Positions 24,601 to 34,441 of a stretch of 64,000 nt of DNA are shown one piece after another. Source of the stretch: Mesaphorura yosii. Lineage: Eukaryota; Arthropoda; Collembola; Poduromorpha; Tullbergiidae. The stretch spans positions 37,140 through 101,139 of the forward strand of contig WIXG01000289.1 of NCBI GenBank assembly GCA_009869945.1, given 5' to 3'. How positions within the stretch are numbered: position 1 is the stretch's first letter; every line of letters starts with the position of its first letter. The translations under genes were made by a program, and so were the position numbers. The notes under the pieces were generated by a model, which was not told the DNA's origin, made no database searches, and saw only the letters and a program-made list of their open reading frames with translations.

Positions 24601-26819
24601 TACCCGGCTCATTCCGTGATTGCACAGACTACACTGATCTAAGCTACCCTTACAGTGACGAGACAATCTTCTTCCCTGACCAGCGTAATTTCGATCTTCA
24701 GAAGGGCCAGCGATGGAACGCTAGTACGGACCCAGAAGACAAATACTACCAGTCGTACTCCTTCTGCATGGACGAACACGGGAGATTCACATCGACCTGC
24801 CCTACCACTTCTGGTAGAACGGCTGGAAAGTCCAGGAGACCCCGGCCAACAGGCTGATTGACATCCCCGGCGTCGTGATTGACGTAAGCCACAAGGTGTT
24901 TAACTCCTCCGACCCCACCAACTACGTAATATCCGCGATGGACATCGTTAAGCAATTCGACGAGTTTGAGGAAATTCCAAAGAATGGGCTCGTAATTGTG
25001 GAGACGGGCTGGGGCTCCGCCTTTTGGACCAACAAGGCCAAATATGCGGGCCAGATGGCGAATGGCAGTTTGGCCTTTCCAAAAAAGTTCCAAAAGTTTG
25101 TTTTGGTGAGCCAAATCAGCAATGCAGCAATTTAAATTGTAATTGCCGGTAAAACTCGAGGATTCCCGGATTTAAATCTTCAAGTCGTTTGAAATTTGGG
25201 CCTTTGTCTTTTGCAGGGCTCAGTTTGGGTGCAGTCAAGTGGCTCTACATTCACTATAGAATAGTTGGCGTTGGCATCGACAAGGGGTCAGTGGATCCAG
25301 GTAGGAGCAGGGAATTTGAAATTCTAGCCTAACCTAACCTAATATTTGGAGTTTATAATTTGGAAAATGCCGCGAACCTGCAACTGCGCGAAGGACGAAC
25401 TGCGGAACAGCACAGGTGGAGTTCACTGAGCTTCTTTGTGCTTTCCCTTCAAATCGTGGGGGGCACGGGGGCTCCGGTCCGCATTCTGACCAAGTGTGAT
25501 CCCCGTGTGTACTCAAATACGGCTGCACCTGCTTACGGCACGAATTATAAACTTGGGATTGGCGTCTTCTCAATCGGCGATTGCATCTTTGCTTATGCAT
25601 TAAAAGTCTTGTTTTTTGTCAATGTAGTTTCGAGAACCACGAATTTAGAATTCGAATATAATAAAAATTTTTAAAATCTTGTTAGTCCTGCCCAAACCCA
25701 GAATCAATTAATTTGGCGACGGGTCGTCGTGTCAGACGTCATTTCAGAAAGGCGGAGGTCTTACTCGTCATTTCTTCAAATAGCAAGCCTAATCTTTGGA
25801 ATATTTATACTAAAAATAAGCACACACAAGGCAAAAAACTCTGTCACCTGTGATTATACACCTGTTTACAGTAACTAAGTAACAATTACAATGCATGTAA
25901 AGTAAAGTTGTACAGCAGTGCAAAGACTCGGCTCGCCAACATTTTTTGCTGGTTCCATTTCTGCCAAAGCAATGCCAACGCCAAGGTCTCTTCGATCATG
26001 AACATTTGATATGCTCGATCGCACTCGTGAATCGCAATTCGCGATTCGGTTCAATAGCAAAACAATGTTGGAAACATTGTTCAAATGTAAAATGGGTTTT
26101 CTGCCGTGCGTGCCGTGTGTTTTCATGAAAGACAGGCTGAACGTTGAACGCTGAACAATGCGATGATGATCATTTAGATTATGATTGACAGAATGAATTA
26201 TTATTATTGCATTATTGTTACAGGATTCATAGAGGCGTGCAACAATGCAGGACGGACAGAAATTGAAAGTCATTGCCAATAATACGGCCGGGCTTGGTGA
26301 CTTAGCACTGATTTTATCATGGCTGGGTGCGGACGGAGCACACGGATTTCTTACCTTCGTGCTAAAGAGTTTGACAAACACTTCGACTTGTCGAATTGAA
26401 CGTCCACCACCTTCGTCGTTCGCGTGCGCGTTCAAATAAACCCGAATTTCTATCAGGCAGCTTCTCCGCGCCTTGTCAAACTGGGACGCTTGCCTGACTG
26501 AGAATTTTCGCTCTCGCTCAGCGGTCGGAATTCTTAAAAACAGGGAATTCTGGGCCTCAGCCTGCTCGTCATTTTGTGGCGGTGACTGTGAGTCTTCGTC
26601 TTCATCTTCCTGGAACACAGGGTTTGTGTGCCCCATGCCCGAGCCCCCACCAGCGCCCAAATTTATCACGACCGTCCCAGGCGCAGGACCGGCATTCAAA
26701 TCGTGGCTCACTGCCACTCCACTTTTCACTGGCGGCGCCATGGCAATGACCTTGGCCTTATCAGTCTCTGGATTGTAAAATACTTCATCTTGCTCAACGA
26801 TTTCACTTAAACGAACCAT
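18673..26819 (-). CDS. NOX5: NADPH oxidase 5-type (EF-hand NOX), long N-terminus and large insertion
   Basis: Fifteen exons in transcript order: 26819-26355, 24312-24170, 23433-23224, 23147-23027, 22926-22686, 22586-22466, 22386-22139, 22068-21880, 21799-21492, 21410-21203, 21127-20980, 20896-20706, 20634-20436, 20357-19814, 19284-18673. They total 3948 nt, about 1315 residues. The enzyme moves electrons from NADPH through FAD and two hemes across a membrane to O2, giving superoxide, under Ca2+ control. EF-hand loops DKDSDGVVNAEE, DGDASGSISLQE and DVDGDGLIQETE look able to bind Ca2+. DADVEGRGALTY and an LFDYYQEGKL segment are degenerate. Six-helix core: LRHSLTF, FGVIHSVLH and FYWTHLLYIPFW supply heme histidines. 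FAD site: HPFTISSGPE. NADPH site: DGPYGAP, GIGVTPFASIL, WINRDQRSFEWF and CGPPELA. The C-terminus is GFEFRKELF. About 311 residues rich in Ser, Arg and Glu separate the FAD and NADPH halves. The first exon is joined across a 2 kb intron by matching phase only, so the N-terminus (about 155 residues) is the least certain part. Confidence 0.88.
24477..25560 (+). pseudogene. Decayed kynurenine formamidase/cyclase-family gene (PF04199 type)
   Basis: Conceptual pieces match the metal-dependent cyclase/formamidase family in order. There is a secretory-like LLALAATVYPAHS near 24575-24620, then DLSYPYSDETIFFPDQ at about 24637-24690, SYSFCMDEHG near 24752, HIDLPYHFW near 24790-24816, NGWKVQETPANRLIDIPGVV, VIVETGWGSAFW, then after a probable intron AVKWLY and GVGIDKGSVDP, and finally LENAANL and VGGTGAPVRIL. 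The reading frame is broken at least four times: a TGA plus frame change between the signal-like part and the body, a frameshift just before HIDLP, an in-frame TAG directly after PYHFW, and a lost or scrambled segment near 25310-25350. The family metal motif HxGTHxDxPxH is partly degraded. It lies antisense in the first intron of the oxidase gene. The match to the family is from memory; no intact protein can be read. Confidence 0.75.
25328..25342. repeat. Three CCTAA units, like the arthropod telomere repeat (TTAGG)n
   Basis: Three perfect CCTAA units stand head to tail at 25328-25342. TTAGG is the usual telomere repeat of arthropods. The units sit exactly where the decayed cyclase-family gene loses its reading frame and part of its conserved sequence. 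Three units can occur by chance. Confidence 0.5.
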
Positions 26820-27526
26820 TGCATTGCAATCTTCTCTGTCTTACTTCCGCACTTGTCGTCACAGAGTAACTTTTTTACTCGGTAGGTGAGAGATCGAAAG
26901 AAAGAAAGAATTGGTGAAATAACTCGACACTCAGCTCAATGAAATGTTAGTTTCTTGATCAGCAAAATGCTACCTTGACTGTTTCTCGCAGTCGCAGCAA
27001 ACTGACATGCTCGAAAGCCCATTTGTGAGGAAATGAAGGATTGATGGACATGGACAAGCTTGTGCTACACATGACTGGATATTTTTGAACGAGTAACTGA
27101 AGCTCAACCATCAGTATAAGCCTTAACCAGGATTAAGATTAAGAATGTGTGATAGTCGATAGTGGCCAGTGAAGTGTAGACGACAGCTGTAAAGAGCTAG
27201 CAAGGATCAAGTGATTATGGTTATGATGTGAGAAGACAACGTAACGTAACAAGACGCATTTTTTGCCCCAATCTACCACAATAGAGTTACACAGTCGAGG
27301 ACGGACCTGGGAGGAATAAATTTTGAGTACTGTGAATTTTGACGTGGACATCACAGAGAATCATTAAACGCTAGCGACATTGACGATCTCTGATGCAACT
27401 CTTGCATTCTGTTCGTTTCAGAATTTAATTTAACGGCTCCGGCCGAAATCGGCGTGCCCCAATAACAAATTTTCAATTCAGCATAAAACAAGCTCCGCGT
27501 AAAACAAGGTATATCGCTCTTCGTCA
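26820..27526. other. Intergenic spacer upstream of the oxidase gene
   Basis: This stretch lies between the first coding exon of the oxidase (-) and the 3' end of the chemoreceptor-like gene (-). I found no coding exon in it. It should contain the oxidase promoter and 5' untranslated region, but I see no clear TATA box. Confidence 0.5.
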
Positions 27527-28929
27527 TTATTTCATCTTCTTGAGCATCAGCAATGATTTCATCGTCCAGTAGAAAGTGAGCCCATAAACTTTGAGCGTGG
27601 ACACTCGCGTGTAGTGGAGGAACGATCCAGCCTTAATCTTTAATGGGGCACACGACGCCCACTGCCTGAACCAAAACTCAGTAGTAAGCGCGTGATTCCT
27701 TCGAAAGTACTGCTTGCGAGCCTCGACGATTTTCGCCGAAACTGTGAAGACGGAGACGCATTGCGGGATGACGGCGGAGATCAGCGTGAGGCAGAGACCA
27801 GACATGACCGGGAAGCAGACGAGGAGGAGCAAATTGACCTGATCGTGCAGGTAGAAAATGCCAAAGTTGCAGAGGACGGACACGACGAGCATCGTCGCCT
27901 GAACGGTGGGAATTATCAGCGGGCTGAAGCAGCGGACAAACTGCCGGTTGAGGATTTGCTGGTTCTTGAAGCTCCGCCACACGAAAAGGTTCAGCTCCGC
28001 CGCCAGCTCGGGTTGGTTTCGGATTTTGGCAATGATGCCTACGTCCGTTTTTAGGCGGGCGAGCCACGTGTTTGTGATCGTCAGATACGTGAGGAAGAGG
28101 ATGAAGTAAAAGATGCCGAGGAACCAGAGCGATACGTCACTCGCCCAGTTGTACAGGAAGGAGACGACCACAAAGGCCACCCCCGCCAGCGACGGGTGCG
28201 GGTGCGGGTCCGCCAGAATCTGATTTAGCGGGCTGTTGGGCACGAACAACGAGAGACCGACCGAAAACACGAAGGCTCCGCTTGTGGCAATGTGCGGATT
28301 GTAGTAAATTATCTGCTTGAAGAGAAAGAGTGCGAAATCTTGCTTCTGCTGCCCGCATTCTGCAAAAAATTGGGCCTCGTTAATGGGAGACCCCACTGTC
28401 TTAGTAATTTCGTGAACTTACGCTTGAAATGTGCCATGCTGTTAAAGAGAAACGCGAATTCCGACCGGTACAAAGTCACATTCACCGAGAAAATCGCTCC
28501 GACGATGTACAAAACGAGTACGGCGACGTGAATTATGCGGATGCTCAACGGAATGGTGGGGTTCAAGATTCGGGGCGACCAAAATAGTAGAAAGGAGCAC
28601 CGAACGAAAGCATTGGCGACCACAACGTAGTAGACAAAGAGGCGAGCGCCCCACGGGAGGACGGTCAGGTGAAACTTGCGTTCGTCTAGGTGGAAAGGCA
28701 TCACTTTGAAGAACTGAAGGACTCTGAACACTTTGACGGTGCCCTCATAACGAAGGAGCACCTCCATTTGGATTTTCGACGCGCCGGCGACGGAGACTGT
28801 GACGAAAACGTTAGGCAGCTCCGGCTGGGCTTTGCCTTCGAGGCCGTCAGCGTCGCATTCAGGCTCAGAAGACAATTTCGACTGCGACTGCTGCTGGAAC
28901 AAATTTTGCATGGGTTCCCCGTTTTGCAT
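27527..28929 (-). CDS. Multi-pass membrane protein, gustatory receptor-like
   Basis: Two exons, 28929-28422 and 28359-27527, encode 446 residues across a 62-base phase-1 intron. A stop lies in frame upstream, and 28929 is the first ATG after it. The first 60 or so residues are polar. Several hydrophobic helices follow: LFVYYVVVANAFVRCSFLLFW, IIHVAVLVLYIVGAIFSV, SGAFVFSVGLSLFV, LAGVAFVVVSFLYNW, VSLWFLGIFYFILFLTYL, TMLVVSVLCNFGIFYL, LLLLVCFPVMSGLCLTLISAV. The C-terminal part RQWASCAPLKIKAGSF, followed by a last hydrophobic segment, resembles the conserved C-terminal region of arthropod gustatory-type receptors. Size, number of helices and weak overall conservation fit that superfamily. I have no close homologue in mind, so the ligand and even the family are inference. 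Confidence 0.65.
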
Positions 28930-29602
28930 TGCCTTTGCGTGTGCGCTGTGCCTTTGTCTTATCACAGTTTTGATCTAATACGATAAACAATCACTCAAGG
29001 CATTAACGAATAAATTTTTAACCGACACCCGCTGACATTTGCTTTTGTTTTCGATTTAGTGGCGCAAATTGGCGAAATTGGCCAATTTTGCGTATGCTTC
29101 GACGCTTCGTTTATATGACTTGTCTGTTCACTCTTCAATGACGAATGACGAGTGTCCAACTAACGACGAAGACGAAAGAATGAAATTACGGACTCCAAAG
29201 CATCAATCGCGAGTTGCGAACAAAATTTCAAACTTTTTAGTGTTGACTGCTGACGCTCCAAGAAATGAATTGAACGCACTTAAACGAATTTCCAGCCGAT
29301 AGCCGAATTCTTCCTTCCGTGTAGATAAAAGCTTAAAAACAAGACGAGGAACCTTTTTACTACTCCTTATCAATGTATGAATTCATAGCGTTATGGCTCG
29401 GCTCGACATTCGCTACGAATTATTCATGACACGAGTTTCCACTTGCGAGTTGCGAAATCAATAGTCTGTAGTGCAAAAATAGATCCGCAATTTTTACTTT
29501 TTGGGGGGTTTGTGGGTCCACGAACTTTAAATACGTAATTTAATTTAAACCAATTCATTAGCCAGACAAAATATTAGGCTAATCCAACAATTTCAGAGGT
29601 CA
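28930..29602. other. Spacer with no recognised gene
   Basis: An AT-rich stretch between the divergent start of the chemoreceptor-like gene and a possible small gene. A 77-codon frame at 29069-29302 shows no protein features. Promoter elements of both neighbours are expected here, but I cannot point to any. Confidence 0.5.
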
Positions 29603-30126
29603 ATGCTGAAATTTCTCGGAATTCAAACATTTTTTGCAGGCTGGTTGGCCTTCATTTTGAACTCGCTGGCGTTCGAAGCTCCGAGGACATTCCTAATGAA
29701 TTGGTTTTATGGAATTTCGAGTTGGCTGTTTGGCATTAATGAATTCAGCACGCGTGAGTAATCAATAATACGCGATATTCTCAATCGAAATTAGCACTTG
29801 TACATGAAAAAGGCGAAAACGCACAGAAAGACCAAATCTGCCAAGTTGGACTTTTCAAGGCGAAGGTTAATGTTAATACTTTACTCAAACTGTGACGTGA
29901 TAAATTTCTCGGGACGGCTTTGCTAATTGCAAATGCACCACGCGCTGAATTTTTGCGTCACTTCTTTCTTCGCTAATTCATTAATTATAGGCCTGGGACA
30001 TGCAATCATTTGTGTAACAAGCTGCACAATTAATTTTGCCATTTTTCAGTCGAAGTCACTGCCCCAGCCTGGAAGAATTTTGCTGCTTCTTGGTTTTTAA
30101 AGAACGAACCTCCTGTCAGTCTATAG
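29603..30126 (+). CDS. Possible 75-residue membrane micro-protein (two exons)
   Basis: An ATG at 29603 opens a frame running to 29753 (MLKFLGIQTFFAGWLAF...). A GTGAGT donor follows. The frame resumes at 30050 after a TTTTTCAG acceptor and ends at a TAG at 30124-30126. Exons of 151 and 77 nt give exactly 76 codons including the stop. The product has a hydrophobic N-terminal half, several Trp and Phe residues (NWFYGISSWLFG) and a tail with repeated Trp motifs (APAWKNFAASWF). It could be a signal-anchored or mitochondrial inner-membrane small subunit. I do not recognise it. A real exon might instead begin at an acceptor just upstream (TTTCAG at about 29591-29596), in which case this is the 3' end of a larger gene. 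Confidence 0.35.
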
Positions 30127-30622
30127 TTTTTTAACTTTGGCACGAACAAACATGAGTTTGCTTTCACTGGGAGCGCAGACTAACGTTAAAATTTAAGGCG
30201 GCTCCCACTCAAAGTATTTTGATGGTACACGTCTTTTCAATTTGCGAATTGTTTCGTGGGTATTTTTGCAATTTCTTTCTGCGTCTTCCTGCTTTCTGTA
30301 TTGTATTTCAGGAACTTTCGAACTTTCACCCTAACGTAATTCGCAATTATTGCAGACTACTTATGCAGTTGTGCGCCTGAAAAATGCCCATGTAATGGAT
30401 TTTCATTAATTATTGTGAAAATACTAAGGATTTGCAAACTCGGATCTTTCTATTCAGACTACAAACCCATCGAGAACTTGTAAATACAATCACATTTAAC
30501 GCAAAATTGTTGCTTTTTGAAATGGCATTGAATGCCGTAAGCTTTCTTTATGAAAATGAATGGAATGAAATGTAGGACAGTAGGTTTGAATTGGTCCTTT
30601 GAAGACAAAATTATTCAAATAT
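30127..30622. other. Short intergenic stretch, nothing recognised
   Basis: AT-rich sequence between the possible micro-protein gene and the 3' end of the unassigned minus-strand frame. I see no coding or structural feature in it. Confidence 0.5.
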
Positions 30623-31033
30623 TCAATACTCGTACTTTAAATTGACGGATACCTGTTCGGTGGACCCAACAAGCTGATACTCCGGATCATGCTCCTCTTT
30701 GGCATTCCCAAAAGATTCGAAGGCAAGTGACAGCCGTTTGTAGAGTCGACTCTTTTGGATCATGTCGAGACTTTGACTTCGGGCCCGGGCCGTTATCGTC
30801 CCGGCAGTTCCTTTGCAGGCGTAGGCGCTGGGATCACTGTCACCACTGACATTATTCGCAAAATTCAATCTATTCCCTTGTCCAACAAAGGTATCATAAT
30901 TTTTCTGTTCTTCCTTTTCACAATCTCTGAAATCTACTCCATTTTTGACGCCTCCTCCGTGATCACTCTCGAATCCTGAATTAATCACACCTTCAGCGAC
31001 TGCAAAACTGTCTGAGCCTTTGGTAAGTTTCAT
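30623..31033 (-). CDS. Unassigned 136-codon polar ORF
   Basis: An open frame starts with ATG at 31033 and ends with a TGA at 30623-30625. The product is polar and mixed acidic/basic, with a segment SQSLDMIQKSRLYKRLSLAF that could form an amphipathic helix. I see no signal peptide, membrane segment or known domain. A TTTTGCAG-like acceptor sits inside the start of the frame (about 31005), so it may instead be the last exon of a longer minus-strand gene. It may also be a chance frame. Confidence 0.3.
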   Translation of the reverse strand: MKLTKGSDSFAVAEGVINSGFESDHGGGVKNGVDFRDCEKEEQKNYDTFVGQGNRLNFANNVSGDSDPSAYACKGTAGTITARARSQSLDMIQKSRLYKRLSLAFESFGNAKEEHDPEYQLVGSTEQVSVNLKYEY

Positions 31034-32557
31034 TTTAGTTTCCTAACTCTTGACTTTGATTATTAAATCTTAAGTACTTAACAGTTCAGCACTTGGAGTA
31101 GTCTCGAATCGAGTCTCGATTTGACTCTGGCTACTCAACGAACATGACACGGATGACAACCTCAAAATCCTTCAATCAAATCATCAGCAGCAAGATTCGA
31201 GCCTCGTAAATCACTGCACCGTTCGCTGGTCGCATTCGTGCTCGTAATTACCCACTGTGATAAGGTTGGCCGAGGCTGTGGCATGGCTTTTACAGTATTT
31301 CTTTTTCGACATCACTTGACATTAATGCACTGCGTTGCGTACACATTGAAGACGATGATGACAAATTCGGCTACAACAAGCTTAGGGTAAATTCTCCTTT
31401 CCAACTAAAGTCCACCTCCAAAGCCAATTAGCAAGTGTCCTCTGGCATGGCAGGGCCGGCCTGCTGTTGCAGGGCAGCGATGGCGAATTAATTGAGTCTT
31501 TGATTACCGCCGTCGTGCTGCCACTGCCGCTGCTGCTCGGATGCTGGCAAGATTTTAATTAGCAACAACATAAAATGAGTGGGAGCAGAGCAGAGCAGAC
31601 AACCTCGATCATCATCTCGTCAAAGTCGAGTCGAATGTCGAATGTATTAGTTGCCCAAAGCAAGCGACAATGACAGCTACGACGGGCGACAACAACTTGA
31701 TGACGATTACTTTTCCCATCTTTAATGACAACAGTCAACAAAAGAGACGACAGTTCGGCGACTCGACTTGAAGTGACGTGGGTAAGGAGCAAGCTGGAGA
31801 TGAATTATTGGATTTGGTATTCATCTCGCACTCAAACTCATCCTTATCTAATCATATTAATTGACATTTGCTTTATTTGCGTACGTGGCCGTCGATTTTC
31901 GATTTCTGTTTGTATTATGTAAATTAAGTTTGTTCTTGCCATTTGTACTTGGGCTCGGACTCCGCTCCTCTTTTAAGAAAAGGCTGCGGCTGCAAGAATC
32001 GAAATCCATTAACATTTGCATATTTATCACTTACCATAAAAGATAGAATAGAATTCTCTCCTGCACTGGTGGCCGAGAAGTTTGGAAGATTTACGACTTT
32101 CATCGGAGTGGGCCGCTAATTACTGACATGACGCTGAGGTAACCCCTGAAATTGGGTCCGAATTAATATTCAGCACAGCACGCGCGCGCGCCTGCTACTG
32201 CGGTGCATTAGCAAAGGTGCGCTGCATTCACAATTGCTAATTGATATTTTAAATAGAGTGACCCAATTATAAATGTAATTTATTGACATTTGGACACGCA
32301 CGCACAGATTTTGGACTTTGCATTTTGCATATTACATGGGTTTTGTTCGAAGGCCGCCGTTGAAATGATTTGGAAGGTAGGGTGAAATTAACAAAGCAAA
32401 AAAGATACGTTAAATGTATTATTTCGCTGAAAGATGAAGATGACTCCAGAAGACGAACTCCGAGTTCACACTAAAACTGGTTTTGGTTTCTTGCCCGTAC
32501 TTCAACTTAATTTGAAACCTGTTTCTGCACAATCTTTCCAGATTTCGCGAATCGGAG
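31034..32557. other. Intergenic spacer upstream of the carboxypeptidase gene
   Basis: No exon with protein features is visible. There is a run of alternating CG near 32182-32190. The stretch is otherwise AT-rich and ends at the TATA box of the next gene. Confidence 0.5.
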
Positions 32558-32564
32558 TATAAAA
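32558..32564 (+). promoter_or_regulatory. TATA box of the carboxypeptidase gene
   Basis: TATAAAA lies 106 bases upstream of the ATG at 32670. A TCAGT word, the arthropod initiator consensus, occurs at 32602-32606. That is somewhat farther downstream than usual, so the exact start site is uncertain. Confidence 0.55.
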
Positions 32565-32669
32565 GCGTCCGCTCCATGCGCGCACGCGTACACTACGATC
32601 TTCAGTGGCCGGCCTGGCCTGAATTTAACATTTTTAGCTTCGTTGTGCCTAAAATCTTAAACCTCGACC

Positions 32670-34441
32670 ATGGCTGCCTCTGCCTCAGCTACATTAATCA
32701 GACCACAATTGACCGCAATTATGAGCTCATTGTTGCTAATTCTTACCTTCGGCACTGCCAACTTGTGCCTTGCTGCCAGTTCGAAATTAATTCTCACGCC
32801 ATATTTGGCTGCAGGCCGGATTTCAGAGGCGCAGGCTTTGTCTCGCGTGAATGCGACTGCGCTAGGGCTCTCAGCCGACGGTGACAGCGACGGCGCCTTC
32901 GACGTCATCAGCCATTCAGGGTTCTTCACAGTAAATGAGACGACAAATTCCAATTTATTTTTTTGGTTCTTCCCCGGAGCCGTATGTCAATGTTTAATTG
33001 AATGCGAATGATTAACATAATTAGCGAAAAGTAATCAATTTTTGTCTGAATTACAGCCGCAGATCGATGAAGAGAAGGCGAATGCTCCACTGATTCTCTG
33101 GCTCCAAGGCGGGCCGGGCACATCGAGCATGTTTGGCCTCTTCGTCGAGAACGGGCCGTTCGCAGTGGATGAGAGCCTGAAGCTCTCGCTTCGGGCCGCG
33201 TCTTGGACCCGGCATCACTCCATGATTTACATCGACAGCCCTGTCGAAACCGGTACGCCAATTATTATTTCTCGTGTGCAGAGAAGAATGTTCAGTCATG
33301 AACAGTTTTTTGGGGATGTTTCATGCTATACGCAATTTGTAAGGTTACAGGTTACAGCTTCACGGACTCCAATGACGGCTACGCCAAGACACTCGACGAT
33401 GTCACGAAGGATCTTTACAAGGCGCTGGAGCAATTCTTTGTTCTCTTCCCCGAGTACCAAAAACGGGATTTCTATGTGGCTGGCGAATCGTATGCAGGTA
33501 AGCTTGTAATTTTGAATTTTGAAATTGCCGCCAGGACCAAATTATATTTATTCCTTGTCTGTGGAAAAGGGAAGTACGTGCCGGCGCTCGGACACAAAAT
33601 CCACAAAGAGCAGCAAGCAGCCTGTCAGCGCGAGGGTGAACGCCAACCAAATTCGAATTCCGGCTGCGTACAAATGATCCTGAAGGGTTTGATGATCGGT
33701 GCCGGTTTCTCTGACCCCGAGTCCATGATCGACTCCTACGGCGAGTACCTGCAAGGCGTCGGGCTGATTGGCGAGGCGGATCGGAAGAGGCTGGACGAAA
33801 AGACGGCGATCTCAAAGCAGCTGATACGGGAAGGGAATTTTAGCAAGGCGGCCGAGCTCCAGGACGAACTCATCGGCGGAGAAACGCTGCCGTATCCGAC
33901 TTTCTTCAAGAACGCGACCGGATACGATTTCTATTACAACGTCCTGCATGCCAGGTTGCCAGCTGACCACTCGCACTACATCAAATTCATCCAGCAAGAG
34001 CACGTTCGAGCCGCAATTCACGTGGGCGTAGGCGCCAATGCAACTATCTTCCACAATCAGAGCCTCGTCGTGCCAGAGAAACTCCTCGACGACATTTTCC
34101 GGTCTGTCAAGCCGACAATGGAGGAGCTGCTCAACTTGCAAACGCAAACGAATGCGGTGCGCGTGCTGCTTTACGTCGGACAATTCGACATTGTCGTCCC
34201 GCATTTGGCTGTTTACAAATTTATCAAGAGTTTGGAGGGCTGGAGTGGACGGGAAAAGTTTCTGAGTGCGGAGCGGCGAATTTGGTACACAAACAGAACG
34301 TCTGGAACCATTGGAGGCTACATTCAAGCGGGTGGGAGCCTGAAATTCGCTGTGCTGCGTGGCGCTGGCCACAATGCGCCGTACGACCAGCCGGAGGCCT
34401 GCCTGAAACTGATTTCTAGCTTTACTAGTGGCCAAATTTAA
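32670..34441 (+). CDS. CPVL: Serine carboxypeptidase, CPVL / vitellogenic-like (S10 family)
   Basis: Four exons, 32670-32981, 33057-33252, 33351-33497 and 33570-34441, encode 508 residues. The N-terminus has a hydrophobic signal segment (MSSLLLILTFGTANLCLA); the second ATG, before this segment, may also serve as start. S10 peptidases remove C-terminal residues in lysosomes or secreted fluids. Family motifs appear in order: GFFTVNETTNSNLFFWFFPGA, LWLQGGPGTSSMFGLF, IDSPVETGYSFTD, DFYVAGESYAGKYVPALG with the nucleophilic Ser (about residue 215), VRVLLYVGQFDIVV with the Asp (about 425) and LRGAGHNAPYDQP with the His (about 486). The triad is complete. Two nearby positions differ from the usual GGPG-G/C-SS and NPVGTG forms (Thr and Glu here). 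The 72-base last intron has no stop and is a multiple of three. Several N-glycosylation sequons (NAT, NET, NFS, NAT, NQS) fit a secreted or lysosomal protein. Confidence 0.9.

Noticed and set aside
33812-34435. 207-codon minus-strand frame opposite the carboxypeptidase
   Set aside because: It is the complement of a well-supported coding exon. Long antisense frames are common over GC-rich coding sequence.
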